The notes: generated by a model from the letters alone, not told the origin. A stretch of 64,000 bases of DNA from Mongoliimonas terrestris (GCF_001927285.1 NZ_MSIG01000003.1:310001-374000); one strand, 5' to 3'. Positions 54,748 to 63,832 are shown, counted from the stretch's first letter. Made by a program: numbers and translations.

Positions 54748-55728
54748 TTACGGCCAGATCAGGACCGTGTAGAGCACGTACCCGGCCACCAGCACGATGC
54801 CTTCGCGCCGGTCGATGCTGCGGCCGGTGGCGGCGAACAGGATGACGAGGAGGGAGATCACGATCAGCACGGGAATGTCGAAGCCGATGATCTCGGCCGG
54901 CACGGGCGCGGGCGCGATGAGGGCCGTCGTGCCGCCGATGCCGATGAGATTGTAGATGTTCGACCCGATGATGTTGCCGAAGGCGACGTCCGCCTGCTTG
55001 CGCACGGCCGCCACCAGGGAGGTGACGAGTTCCGGCATGGAGGTGCCGACGGCCACGATCGTGAGGCCGATCACCGTTTCCGAGATGCCGAAGTCGCGCG
55101 CCAGGCTGACGGCCCCGTCCACCAGGAAATAGCCGCCGCCGACCACCAGGGCGAGCCCGAAGAGCGCGACGAGCAGCGACACGACGACGGAGCCGCCACG
55201 GGCCGGGTCCGGCACCAAGGCGGCGTCGGCACCTTGCGCGGCGGCGCTCTTGTCGTAGACCGCGCCGTGGTCCACCACCTCGGTGGTCCGCTCCGTGCGG
55301 AAGGCGAGGTAGATGTAGCCGACGAGCGCCAGAAGGAAGAGCGCCCCGACCAGCCGGTTCATGACACCGAACCAGGCCGCGAGCGCGAACAGGAGCGTCA
55401 CGGCCAGCATCACCGCGCCGTCCCGCTTCAGCGCCTTGGACTGCACCGCGATCGGCATGATGGCCGCCGAGGCGCCGAGGATCAGCAGTGCGTTGGCCAT
55501 GTTGGAGCCGACGATGTTGCCGTAGGCGATGCCGGGCGACCCGCTGAGGGAGGCCTGCACGGAGGTCACCAGCTCAGGGGTCGACGTTCCGAAGCCGACG
55601 AGGGTGAGCCCGATGACGAGCGGCGAGACGCCGAGCCGCGTCGCCACGCCGACCGCTCCCCGGACCAGAAGTTCGCCGCCGACGATCAGAAGCACGAGGC
55701 CGCCGAGAAGGGGAAGAAAGGTGTCCAT
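54748..55728 (-). CDS. Calcium/sodium antiporter (CaCA family, YrbG-like)
   Basis: 326 residues, about ten membrane segments. The two inverted alpha-repeats are plain: VIGLTLVGFGTSTPELVTSV with YGNIVGSNMANALLILG, and VIGLTIVAVGTSMPELVTSL with FGNIIGSNIYNLIGIGG. They carry the ion-binding Glu and Ser/Thr residues. A cytosolic loop separates the halves (about 145-175). The protein exchanges Ca2+ (or K+) for Na+ across the inner membrane. It stands alone, divergent from the superoxide dismutase gene. Confidence 0.9.
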   Translation of the reverse strand: MDTFLPLLGGLVLLIVGGELLVRGAVGVATRLGVSPLVIGLTLVGFGTSTPELVTSVQASLSGSPGIAYGNIVGSNMANALLILGASAAIMPIAVQSKALKRDGAVMLAVTLLFALAAWFGVMNRLVGALFLLALVGYIYLAFRTERTTEVVDHGAVYDKSAAAQGADAALVPDPARGGSVVVSLLVALFGLALVVGGGYFLVDGAVSLARDFGISETVIGLTIVAVGTSMPELVTSLVAAVRKQADVAFGNIIGSNIYNLIGIGGTTALIAPAPVPAEIIGFDIPVLIVISLLVILFAATGRSIDRREGIVLVAGYVLYTVLIWP

Positions 55729-56152
55729 CGTGCCTCTCGGCTCGGCCCGCAGGCCAGGGTCTCGGGTGCCGCAAGTCTCACCCGCTCCCTCAGACTGGCT
55801 GCGGAAGGCGTATGGGCGGGTGTGGCCTGAAGCGTTCGGCTCAGTTCTCTAGTCGGGTTCTCGAGCCGGCGCCGTGCGGCATCTCGACCTTCGCCCTTCA
55901 TGAACGACGATAACGACCCGTTGGGCACCTTTCCAGGTGTCTGACGTCCCGAGTTTGCCCCCGCGACCGGTCCGCCCGACACACCGGGCCGCCCGCAGCC
56001 CGCGCCGGGACCTGTAAAAGAGGTCTAGCGCCGCTCGCATCGGGCGCTTTTGCCGCCGGTCATCACCCGACCTGAGGAGGCGTTTTCCCGTGTGATGTAT
56101 TAAATTTCCATGATGTGACTGTCGCTTCGTTCACCAGACCGGGAGACCAGCC
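55729..56152. other. Divergent region between the antiporter and superoxide dismutase genes
   Basis: 424 bases without a recognised gene. Small stems CACCT-ttcc-AGGTG (about 55927-55940) and GACCT-gtaaaag-AGGTC (about 56010-56027) are present, and an AT-rich patch at 56095-56115 (GATGTATTAAATTTCC) probably contains the superoxide dismutase promoter. No riboswitch consensus is recognised. Confidence 0.4.
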
Positions 56153-56857
56153 ATGACCGGAAACGTCCTCTCACGCCGGGCCCTGATCGCCGGCGCCGCC
56201 GCCGCCGTCACCTGGGCCGGCCTGCCGAGGGCCCGCGCCACGGCGCCGGCCCACACCCTCCCGGATCTGCCCTACGGGTTCGATGCCCTGGAGGGCGCGA
56301 TCGACGCCGCCACCATGGAGATCCACCACGGCCGGCATCACGCCGGCTACGTGAAGACGCTGAACGCAGCCCTCTCCGAACAGCCGGCGCTGGCCGGCGA
56401 GTCCCTGGAAGCCCTTTTCGCCCGCGTGTCGACGCTGCCGCCGGTGATCCGCAACCATGGCGGCGGGCATTGGAATCACAGCCTGTTCTGGACGCTGATG
56501 GCGCCGCCTGGCACCGGGGGCGATCCCTCCGCCGCCCTTTCGGCCGACCTACAGCGGGCGTTCGGCTCGCTCGACGACTTCAAGGCCGCGTTCGCCAAGG
56601 CCTCCGCCGGGCAGTTCGGCGCCGGCTGGGGCTGGCTGGTGATGACCGACGACGGCCTCAGGATCACCACCACCGCCAACCAGGACAACCCGCTGATGGA
56701 TGTGGCGCCGGTGCGCGGCCGGCCCATCCTCGGCGTCGACGTGTGGGAGCACGCCTACTACCTGCGCTACCAGAACCGGCGCGCGGATTATCTCGACGCC
56801 TGGTGGACCGTGGTGAACTGGTCCGAGGTCAACCGCCTGCACGCCGCCGGCGGCTGA
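56153..56857 (+). CDS. Periplasmic Fe/Mn superoxide dismutase with Tat signal
   Basis: 234 residues. A twin-arginine signal (LSRRALIAGAAAAVTWAGL) precedes a complete Fe/Mn-SOD: YGFDALEGAIDAATMEIHHG with the first His ligand, HHAGYVKTLNAAL, HGGGHWNHSLFWTLM with the second, and DVWEHAYYLRYQNRRADYLD with Asp and the third His. Most family members are cytosolic; Tat export implies that the metal is inserted before transport and that the enzyme removes superoxide in the periplasm. Fe or Mn use cannot be decided safely. It is followed by a terminator and stands alone. Confidence 0.9.
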   Translation: MTGNVLSRRALIAGAAAAVTWAGLPRARATAPAHTLPDLPYGFDALEGAIDAATMEIHHGRHHAGYVKTLNAALSEQPALAGESLEALFARVSTLPPVIRNHGGGHWNHSLFWTLMAPPGTGGDPSAALSADLQRAFGSLDDFKAAFAKASAGQFGAGWGWLVMTDDGLRITTTANQDNPLMDVAPVRGRPILGVDVWEHAYYLRYQNRRADYLDAWWTVVNWSEVNRLHAAGG

Positions 56858-56943
56858 GCGTTCGGGGACCCGCGCCGCCCCGTCATCCGCGCTACGCCAC
56901 CCGACGAGGGAACACCGCGCCCAACGCCTGGGTTGGTCCTGAA

Positions 56944-56967
56944 TGCCCCGCCGCCGCGGGGCTTTTC
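56944..56967 (+). terminator. Terminator after superoxide dismutase
   Basis: GCCCCGC pairs with GCGGGGC around a CGCC loop and runs into TTTTCC, about 90 bases after the stop. Confidence 0.75.
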
Positions 56968-57010
56968 CGGACGCGGGCAGGCCGCCGGCCGGCGGACGGA
57001 GGACGGCCGG

Positions 57011-57538
57011 ATGTTTTTCGACGGATGGGGTGAACTCGGGCGGGTGATCGTGGTCGGCACCCTGGCCTATGTCGGGCTGGTGGCGCTGCTGCGGTTCACC
57101 GGCAAGCGCACGCTCTCCAAGATGAACGCCTTCGACCTGGTGGTGACCGTGGCGCTCGGCTCCACCCTCGCTACTATCCTCCTCAGCAAGGACGTCGCGC
57201 TCGCCGAAGGCCTGCTCGCCTTCGCGCTCCTTTGCGGCCTCCAATACGCGGTCGCTTGGGCGTCCGTGCGCTCGCCGCGCTTCCAGTCCTTCGTGAAGTC
57301 GGAGCCGCGCCTCCTCTATGGCGGCGGCGGCTTTCTGCCGGTCGCCCTTCGCGCCGAGCGCGTCACCGAGGAGGAGGTGCTGGCCGCCGTCCGCTCGCAG
57401 GGCCACCCGTCGCTGGACAGCATCCGCTTCGTCGTCCTGGAGACGGACGGCAGCTTCAGCGTGGTGCCGGAGGGCCGGGGATCAGGCCTCCTGCCGGGCG
57501 TCAAGTCCGACGCGGTCTCGCGCGCCGAGACCGCCTGA
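57011..57538 (+). CDS. DUF421 (YetF-like) membrane protein
   Basis: 175 residues from the ATG at 57011. Two or three N-terminal membrane segments (VIVVGTLAYVGLVALLRFTG, DLVVTVALGSTLATILL, EGLLAFALLCGLQYAVAW) are followed by the cytosolic YetF domain with SEPRLLYGGGGFLPVALRAE, VTEEEVLAAVRSQGHPSLDS and VVLETDGSFSVVPEG. GKRTLSKMNAFDLVVTVALG is the family signature. Function unknown; the family is common in stress-linked regions. Confidence 0.85.
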   Translation: MFFDGWGELGRVIVVGTLAYVGLVALLRFTGKRTLSKMNAFDLVVTVALGSTLATILLSKDVALAEGLLAFALLCGLQYAVAWASVRSPRFQSFVKSEPRLLYGGGGFLPVALRAERVTEEEVLAAVRSQGHPSLDSIRFVVLETDGSFSVVPEGRGSGLLPGVKSDAVSRAETA

Positions 57539-57766
57539 GGCCAAACCCGTTCGGGCGCAAGCCGATCAAGCCGCGCTGATCATGGAACGAACGGTTCGGC
57601 CTTCCCCGACCCCAATGGCGGAGCCGACCTGCCGGCGAAAAGCCCCGACCCCGTTACGATCGCGCTTCAGCCCGGGAACGTCGGCCCGCCGGCCGGACTT
57701 CCGTCAGGCCGGCCTTCGCCCCGCCGGCGCCAGACGAACCGGCGGCGACCAGGAAGGGCTCGGACC

Positions 57767-59074
57767 ATGATCAGCGGCCATCTCGACCGGCTCCGCAGCG
57801 CCTTCGATTCCATCCGCAGCCGGCTTTGGCTGATCCCCGCCCTGATGAGCGCCGCCGCCGCCGTGCTCGCCCGGGCGATCACGCAGCTCGACGACCTCAC
57901 GCTGTTCGCCGACCTGGAGGCCTGGTGGTATTTCGGCGGCGACGCCCAGACCGCCCGCGGCCTCCTCTCCACGCTTCTCTCCGGCATGATGACCATGGCG
58001 TCCCTGGTGATCTCGATCACCATGGTGGTGCTGTCGCTCGCCGCCAACCAGCTGGGCCCGCGGCTGATCTGGAACTTCATCCGCGACCGCCAGATCCAGG
58101 CGGTCATCGGGCTCTTCTTCGGCACGATCGTCTATCTCTTGGTGGTGCTGCGCAGCGTCCATGCGGAGAGCGTCCCGGCGGTGGCCGTCACGGTGGCGAC
58201 CGCGCTCGTCGGCCTCTGCCTTTTTGCGCTCCTCTTCCACGTGCACAAAGTGGCCCGGTCCATCGTGGCCGACACGGTGATCAACGAGGTCGCCGTGGAC
58301 CTGATCGCGGCCGTCGACGCCATGCCGCGCGCCAAGGACGGCGAGGGCGCCGCGCCGCCCGCGCTCGCCAACCATGCGGTCCGGAGCGCCCTGTCGCTGG
58401 GGCGGAGCGGCTATGTGCAGGTGATCGAGTACGAGCGGCTGCTGCGCCAGGCCGCCAAGAGCAGCCTGATCCTGGAGATCGACGTCAGGGCCGGCCATTT
58501 CGTGCTCTCGTCGGCGACCGTGGTCCGAGTCCGCAGCGACCAGCCGGTTTCGGACGAGGCGGAAGCCGCGATCCGGTCCGCCTTCCTCATCGGGTCCCAG
58601 CGCACCGCCACCCAGGACGTGGAATACGCGATCCGCCAGCTGGTGGAGATCGCCGTCCGCGCGCTGTCGCCCGGCATCAACGACCCGTTCACCGCCACCA
58701 CCGCGCTTCACCGGCTGGAGGAGGCCGTGGAGCGCATCATGGCGGGCGATCCGCCGGATCGCACCCTTCTCAGGGACGACGCCGGAGAGGTCCGCATCCT
58801 CGCCAATGCGCCGACCCTCGAGGGACTGGTGGACGCGGCCTTCAACCAGATCCGTCAGGCCTCGAGCACGGACGGCAACGCGGCGGTTCTGATCGCGCTC
58901 GCGGACGGCCTCGGCCAGCTGATCGGCATCGCCCGCACAGAGGCGCACGACCGCGTCCTCCTCAAGCACCTCCACATGGTCCGGCGTGCGGCCGACCGGG
59001 TGATCCAGGAGCCCAACGACCGGGCCGACTTCGAGGCGTCCTATGAAAGCGCGCTCTCGCTGCGAACGCGCTGA
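57767..59074 (+). CDS. DUF2254 family membrane protein
   Basis: 435 residues. About four N-terminal membrane segments (RLWLIPALMSAAAAVLARAI, MMTMASLVISITMVVLSLA, QAVIGLFFGTIVYLLVVL, VTVATALVGLCLFALLFHVH) and a long soluble C-terminal part with SGYVQVIEYERLLRQAAKSS, DVEYAIRQLVEIAVRALSPG and INDPFTATTALHRLEEAVE. These are the conserved blocks of DUF2254. Function is unknown. The ATG at 57767 follows AGGAAGGG. Its stop faces the orphan helix-turn-helix gene 14 bases away. Confidence 0.88.
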   Translation: MISGHLDRLRSAFDSIRSRLWLIPALMSAAAAVLARAITQLDDLTLFADLEAWWYFGGDAQTARGLLSTLLSGMMTMASLVISITMVVLSLAANQLGPRLIWNFIRDRQIQAVIGLFFGTIVYLLVVLRSVHAESVPAVAVTVATALVGLCLFALLFHVHKVARSIVADTVINEVAVDLIAAVDAMPRAKDGEGAAPPALANHAVRSALSLGRSGYVQVIEYERLLRQAAKSSLILEIDVRAGHFVLSSATVVRVRSDQPVSDEAEAAIRSAFLIGSQRTATQDVEYAIRQLVEIAVRALSPGINDPFTATTALHRLEEAVERIMAGDPPDRTLLRDDAGEVRILANAPTLEGLVDAAFNQIRQASSTDGNAAVLIALADGLGQLIGIARTEAHDRVLLKHLHMVRRAADRVIQEPNDRADFEASYESALSLRTR

Positions 59075-59088
59075 AACGCCCGGCCGCC

Positions 59089-59457
59089 TCAGCGACCCGC
59101 GCGGATGTGGGAGAAGCGGCCGGTCCGGGCACCCTGGCTCCGATCGCCGTTGGCGCCGACGAACGGGCCGCCGATGTCCGGCCGGGACGGCGCCGTCCGG
59201 CGCGGGTCCTTCGACAGGCTGGCCGGGTCCACCCGATCGCGCATGGAGAGCTGGCGCTTCAGGCGGGCGATCTCCCGTTCCAGCTTCACCACCCGGTCGA
59301 GGCCGTTCGGCGTCACGCCGTCCAGGCGCTTCTTCCACCGGTAGAAGGTGCGCTCCGAGATGTGCGCCGTGGCGCAGATCGACTCCACCGGAATGCCGCG
59401 CCGCGCCTCGTCGAGCAGCGTCAGGATCTCGTCTTCGGAATGCCGGGATTTCTTCAC
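59089..59457 (-). CDS. Orphan transposase-type (IS3 OrfA-like) helix-turn-helix protein
   Basis: 122 residues from the GTG at 59455-59457 (VKKSRHSEDEILTLLDEARR). Residues 1-50 match the IS3 OrfA/HTH_8 domain: GIPVESICATAHISERTFYRWKK-type recognition region. A short leucine-zipper-like helix (VKLEREIARLKRQLSMRDR) follows, and then a 45-residue disordered Arg/Gly/Pro tail unlike normal OrfA. No OrfB with DDE residues, no terminal inverted repeats and no target duplication are visible, so this is not a full insertion sequence. It is either a domesticated DNA-binding protein, perhaps controlling the divergent urtA, or a decayed remnant. Confidence 0.6.
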   Translation of the reverse strand: MKKSRHSEDEILTLLDEARRGIPVESICATAHISERTFYRWKKRLDGVTPNGLDRVVKLEREIARLKRQLSMRDRVDPASLSKDPRRTAPSRPDIGGPFVGANGDRSQGARTGRFSHIRAGR

Positions 59458-59607
59458 GTCAGGGCCCCTCTGGATCGTTGTCCGCCGAACTTGCCAAATC
59501 CCGCCCATGCACGAAGCAAGCGGCGTGCCTGCCCCCACACTGGGCCATGGAAACCGCCCGCCGGCCGATTTCGGCTCGGCCGAAGCAGGGCGCGTGCCGG
59601 CTATTAT

Positions 59608-59621
59608 GGCAGAACTGACGC
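59608..59621 (+). promoter_or_regulatory. Possible sigma-54 (-24/-12) promoter of urtA
   Basis: TGGCAGAACTGACGC has the invariant GG (59608-59609) and GC (59620-59621) spaced by ten bases, as in sigma-54 promoters, about 117 bases before the urtA start. Urea transport is commonly NtrC-controlled. The match outside GG/GC is moderate; GCAC...GTGC at about 59509-59528 could be an NtrC-like dyad. Confidence 0.35.
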
Positions 59622-59737
59622 TTCGGCGCATGGGTGCCTCAAAGTTGAGCAGATGCATGCCGCTTTGATCGACATTTGGATTTGAACCAAGGGCTCCAAA
59701 GAGAAAACATCTGGCAGGTCGCAGAAGGAGTTCGGCA

Positions 59738-60988
59738 ATGACCAACTTTACGCGTCGTTCAATCATCAAGGCTGCCGGTGTCGCAGGTGCAGGTCTCGTA
59801 CTTCCGCTGTCGGCGCCAAATATCATCCGGTCGGCGCGGGCCGCCGATACCGTCAAGCTCGGCTGCCTTTTCTCGTCTTCCGGCACCATGGCCAATATCG
59901 AGGGGCGTCTCAACTTTGTCGTGAAGATGGCTGCCGACGAAATCAATGCGGCCGGCGGCGTCAACGGCAAGATGATCGACGTGCTGACCTCCGACCCGGC
60001 GTCCGACTGGCCGCTCTATGCGCAGATCGGCAAGCAGATGCTGCAGCAGGAGGGCGTCGCCGCCCTGTTCGGCTGCTGGACGTCGGTGTCGCGCAAGTCC
60101 GTGCTGCCGGTCGTGGAGCAGAGCAACGGCCTTCTCTTCTACCCGCTGCACTTCGAGGGCGACGAGAACTCCAAGAACGTCGTCTACGTCAACTCGCCGC
60201 CGGCCTCCTCGGTGCTGCCCGCCGTCGACTACCTGATGAGCGACGAGGGCGTCAGCGCCAAGCGCTTCTTCATGCTGGGCTCCGACTATGTGTGGCCGCG
60301 CACGATCAACAAGCAGCTGAAGGGCTATTTCGCCAGCAAGGGCATCGCCGAGACCGCCTGGAAGGAGGAGTATGTCCCGCTTGGCTTCTCCAACTTCCAG
60401 ACCCTCGTCAACCAGATCCGCGCCTTCGCGGACGAGGAGGGCGGCCAGCCGGTGGTGATCCTCACCTGCGTCGGCTCGTCCATCCCGGACTTCTTCCGCG
60501 AGTTCATCAACCAGGGCATCAAGGCGACGGACGTCCCCGTGCTCGGCCTCGACGTTGTGGAAGCGGACCTGGAAGGTCTCGACACCGCCCCGCTCGTCGG
60601 CCACCTCAACTGCTGGGCCTACCTGCAGGCGGCCGAAGGTCCGGCGAACGAGAAGTTCCTCGCCGACTGGAAGGGCTATGTGGAGAAGAACGCCGTCCCC
60701 TACCGGGCGGACGTGTCGATCGACCCCATGGTGTCGGCCTACGACTCGGTCCACCTCTGGGCGATGGCCGCCGCCAAGGCCGGCTCGTTCGACGTGCCGG
60801 AGGTGACGAAGGCGTTCGACGGGCTCAGCTTCGACTGCCCGTCGGGCTACAAGATCGCCATGACGGCGGAAAACAACTACGTGTCGCGCGGCGTCTTCAT
60901 CGGCTCCGTCAACGAGGCCCAGGGCTTCGACATCCTCTGGCAGTCGGAGGACACGCCGAAGCCCGTGCCGTTCAGCCCCTTCGGCTGA
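59738..60988 (+). CDS. urtA: Urea ABC transporter substrate-binding protein UrtA
   Basis: 416 residues, ATG at 59738 after AGAAGGAG. A twin-arginine-like signal (FTRRSIIKAAGVAGAGLVLP, cut near ARAA) directs export. The mature protein is a type I periplasmic binding fold with KLGCLFSSSGTMANIEGRL, VNGKMIDVLTSDPASDWPLY, ALFGCWTSVSRKSVLPVVE, GLLFYPLHFEGDENSKNVVY and GSDYVWPRTINKQLKGYF, which are UrtA hallmarks distinguishing it from amide or branched-chain amino acid binding proteins. First gene of urtABC(D). Its stop codon is inside the first of three tandem hairpins. Confidence 0.92.
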   Translation: MTNFTRRSIIKAAGVAGAGLVLPLSAPNIIRSARAADTVKLGCLFSSSGTMANIEGRLNFVVKMAADEINAAGGVNGKMIDVLTSDPASDWPLYAQIGKQMLQQEGVAALFGCWTSVSRKSVLPVVEQSNGLLFYPLHFEGDENSKNVVYVNSPPASSVLPAVDYLMSDEGVSAKRFFMLGSDYVWPRTINKQLKGYFASKGIAETAWKEEYVPLGFSNFQTLVNQIRAFADEEGGQPVVILTCVGSSIPDFFREFINQGIKATDVPVLGLDVVEADLEGLDTAPLVGHLNCWAYLQAAEGPANEKFLADWKGYVEKNAVPYRADVSIDPMVSAYDSVHLWAMAAAKAGSFDVPEVTKAFDGLSFDCPSGYKIAMTAENNYVSRGVFIGSVNEAQGFDILWQSEDTPKPVPFSPFG

Positions 60989-61046
60989 CACGGCCCGTTC
61001 AGCCCCTTCGGCTGACACGGCCCGTTCAGCCCGTTCGGCTGACAAG
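60968..61046 (+). repeat. Three tandem 27-bp repeats, each a hairpin, at the urtA 3' end
   Basis: Units start 27 bases apart (at 60971, 60998 and 61025). Each has TCAGCC paired with GGCTGA around a five-base loop: 60972-60988, 60999-61015 and 61026-61042. The first right arm includes the urtA stop TGA; the later copies repeat the last codons and stop. They lie in the urtA-urtB gap and may stabilise urtA mRNA or lower read-through. Confidence 0.88.
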
Positions 61047-61106
61047 GTCTAAAGGGGAGGGCGCCAGCCTCGGCGCCCTCCGTCCGCCCTCCGGATCGCC
61101 TGGGTC

Positions 61107-62720
61107 ATGTTGCGAATTGCCGCCGTCCTCATCGGCCTGATCTTTGCCACCGCCGCCGGGGCGGCGCCCCTGGAGCGCGACCCGACGCTCCGCGGTCTCT
61201 GCGGAAACGCCGCCGCGTCCGGCGAGGCCGCCGACCGTCTGCTTTCCGCTACGCCGACCCTCTCGCCGGACGACCTCGCGTTCGCCGACGCGGCCATCGG
61301 CGGTCTCCTCTCCAAGAAGCTCGTCTGCCCCGCCGCGCCCACTGACCCGGTGGCCCTCAAGGCCGATACTGGCGCCGTGGACCTTGCGACCGGCGCGCCG
61401 CTCGCCGCCCTGCCGAAGGGCAAGGCCCCGGTGGTGAGCCTCAAGAACCGGGCGAAGTTCGAGCGCCTCGCCGCCGCCCTGGCGCTCCTCGCCGCGCCGA
61501 ACGCGGCCGCCCGTGCCGCCGCGCTCGAGGTCCTGGCGAAATCCGCCGCCGACGTGCCGGCCGACCTCTTCGCCGCCGCGGCCGGCCGCGAGCCCGATCC
61601 GGCGCTTGCCGCCCGGATTTCGTCGGTCGCCGACCTCGCCAGCCTCTACGGCACCGACATCGACAAGCGGGTCGCCGCCGTCGCCCGGCTCGCCGAAGGG
61701 GAGAACCGCCGCGTGCTGACCGAGATCGAGGCGCTGCGGGCCGACCCGGCCTACGCGTCCGAGCCGGCGTTCGCCGCCGCGGTCGACGCCGCCGCCGCCA
61801 AGGTGTCCGGCGCCATCGCCATCGGCAACGCCGCCGCCACCCTCTACAACGGTCTCAGCTTCGCCAGCATCCTCTTCATGGCGTCGATCGGCCTTGCCAT
61901 CATCTTCGGGCTGATGGGCGTCATCAACCTCGCCCAGGGCGAGTTCATCATGATCGGCGCCTACGTGACCTACGTGGTCCAGGAGGGGCTGCGCGCGCTC
62001 CTGCCGGGTCTTCTCGACTGGTATCTGGTGATCGCCATCCCGTTCGCCTTCCTGGTCACCGCGCTCATCGGCATCGCCCTCGAGGCGAGCCTGATCCGCC
62101 ACCTCTATCGGCGGCCGCTGATGAGCCTCCTCGCCACCTGGGCGGTCAGCCTCTTCCTCATCAACCTCGTGCGCGTCGGCTTCGGCACGCAGAACCTGCA
62201 GATGGAAACGCCCTTCTACATCACAGGCGGCATCGCCATCGTGGGCGACTTCATCATGACCTGGAACCGCCTGTTCGCCATCGGCTTCGCCGCGCTCACG
62301 CTCGCCGGCACCTGGTTCCTGATCCGGCGCAGCGGAATCGGCCTCGACATCCGCGCCGTCACCCAGAACCGCGACATGGCCGGCTGCATCGGCATCCCCA
62401 CCCGCCGGGTCGACATGCTGGCCTTCGGCTTCGGGTCGGGGCTCGCCGGGCTCGCGGGCCTGGCGCTGTCGCCGATCTACAACGTCAACCCGCAGATGGG
62501 CACCAACTTCATCATCGACAGCTTCATGGTCGTCGTCCTCGGCGGCGTCGGGTCCATCGCCGGCACGGTGATCGCCGCCCTCGGGATCGGCCAGATCAAC
62601 GTCCTGATCGAACCGATCTGGGGCGCGGTGGCCGCCAAGGTCATCGTCCTCGCCCTCATCATCGCCTTCCTGCAATGGCGCCCGGAAGGCTTCTTCACGG
62701 TGGCGGGCCGGCGCAAATGA
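61107..62720 (+). CDS. urtB: Urea ABC transporter permease UrtB
   Basis: 537 residues. A signal peptide and about 230-residue periplasmic N-terminal domain (Ala-rich, with RVAAVARLAEGENRRVLTEI) typical of UrtB precede a LivH-type permease: YNGLSFASILFMASIGLAII, FGLMGVINLAQGEFIMIGAY, YRRPLMSLLATWAVSLFLIN, RAVTQNRDMAGCIGIPTRRV, and GTNFIIDSFMVVVLGGVGSI. The extended N-terminus and the NRDMA motif separate it from branched-chain amino acid permeases. It overlaps urtC by four bases (ATGA). Confidence 0.92.
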   Translation: MLRIAAVLIGLIFATAAGAAPLERDPTLRGLCGNAAASGEAADRLLSATPTLSPDDLAFADAAIGGLLSKKLVCPAAPTDPVALKADTGAVDLATGAPLAALPKGKAPVVSLKNRAKFERLAAALALLAAPNAAARAAALEVLAKSAADVPADLFAAAAGREPDPALAARISSVADLASLYGTDIDKRVAAVARLAEGENRRVLTEIEALRADPAYASEPAFAAAVDAAAAKVSGAIAIGNAAATLYNGLSFASILFMASIGLAIIFGLMGVINLAQGEFIMIGAYVTYVVQEGLRALLPGLLDWYLVIAIPFAFLVTALIGIALEASLIRHLYRRPLMSLLATWAVSLFLINLVRVGFGTQNLQMETPFYITGGIAIVGDFIMTWNRLFAIGFAALTLAGTWFLIRRSGIGLDIRAVTQNRDMAGCIGIPTRRVDMLAFGFGSGLAGLAGLALSPIYNVNPQMGTNFIIDSFMVVVLGGVGSIAGTVIAALGIGQINVLIEPIWGAVAAKVIVLALIIAFLQWRPEGFFTVAGRRK

Positions 62721-63828
62721 TCCGCTCCCTCCTCGGCTCCTCCGGCGGCACCGGCTTTTCGCTCACCCTGGCGGCGCTCGCCGTCACCGCGGCCCTCCTG
62801 GTCGCCACCCTCGCCGGCGTCGGCCCCTCGGGCTTCCTGGTGAACATCATCGGCCAGCTCGCCGCCTTCGCGCTCCTGGCTCTCGCGCTCGATCTCATCT
62901 GGGGCTACCTCGGCATCCTCAGCCTTGGCCACGGCCTCTTCTTCGCCATCGGCGGCTACGTCATGGCCATGCATCTCCTGATGCACAGCTTCGAGACCAC
63001 CGGCACCGTGCCGGACTTCATGCAGTTCATGGGCTGGAAGGAATTCCCCGCCTACTGGGCCGGCCTCGGCGTCTTCCCGTACGCGCTCGCCGTCGCGCTC
63101 GTCCTTGCCGGCGTGGTGGCCCTTGTCACCGGCTGGGTGTCGTTCCGGTCGAGAGTCGGCGGCGTCTACTTCGCCATCATCACCCAGGCGCTCGTCTACG
63201 CCGCCATGCTCCTCATGTTCCGCAACGACACCGGCTTCGGCGGCAACAACGGCATGACCGGCTTCTCGGTGATCTTCGGCCTGCGCATGGGCACCGAGAC
63301 CGCGAGCGCCGTGCTGGCGCTCGCCTCCGTCGTCGTGCTGGCGCTCGGCCTTGTCGCCACCCGCGCCCTCGTCTCCGGCCGCCTCGGCCGGCTGATGCTG
63401 GCGACCCGGGACGACGAGGTCCGGCTCCGCTCGCTCGGCTACGACACCATCGTGCTGAAGACCGGCGTCTGGGTGGTCTCGGCCCTCCTCGCGGCGATCG
63501 CCGGCATGCTCTACGTGCCCCAGGTCGGCATCGTGAACCCGCGCATCCTCTCCCCGGAGCTCTCCCTGGAGATCGCCGTCTGGGTGGCCATCGGCGGTCG
63601 CGGCCACCTGGTCGGCGCGGTGATCGGCGCCGTGCTCGTCAACGCGCTGAAGTTCTGGCTCTCCTTCGCGGCGCCGGACGTCTGGCCCTTCATCCTCTCG
63701 GCGCTGATAGTCCTCGTCGTCCTCGTCTTTCCGAACGGCCTCCTCGACCTTTCCCGCGGCTTCGGCGCCCTCAAGGCCCGCATGCGGCGGGAGGGGGTGG
63801 CGAGCCTCGATCCACGGAGGGCCGGCCC

Positions 63829-63832
<4 letters not shown>
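62717..63832 (+). CDS. urtC: Urea ABC transporter permease UrtC
   Basis: 371 residues from the ATG at 62717 overlapping the urtB stop. LivM-type permease of about ten segments: ALALDLIWGYLGILSLGHGL, FFAIGGYVMAMHLLMHSFET, YFAIITQALVYAAMLLMFRN, NDTGFGGNNGMTGFSVIFG, ATRDDEVRLRSLGYDTIVLK, and PQVGIVNPRILSPELSLEIA. These blocks are typical of UrtC. With UrtB it forms the urea channel in the inner membrane. It overlaps urtD by four bases (GTGA). Confidence 0.92.

Noticed and set aside
55729..56152. Riboswitch controlling the CaCA antiporter or superoxide dismutase
   Set aside because: Only small isolated stems were seen; no match to yybP-ykoY or other riboswitch consensus that I can recognise.
59089..59457. 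Complete insertion sequence of the IS3 family
   Set aside because: No OrfB/DDE transposase, no inverted ends and no target-site duplication within the surrounding few hundred bases.
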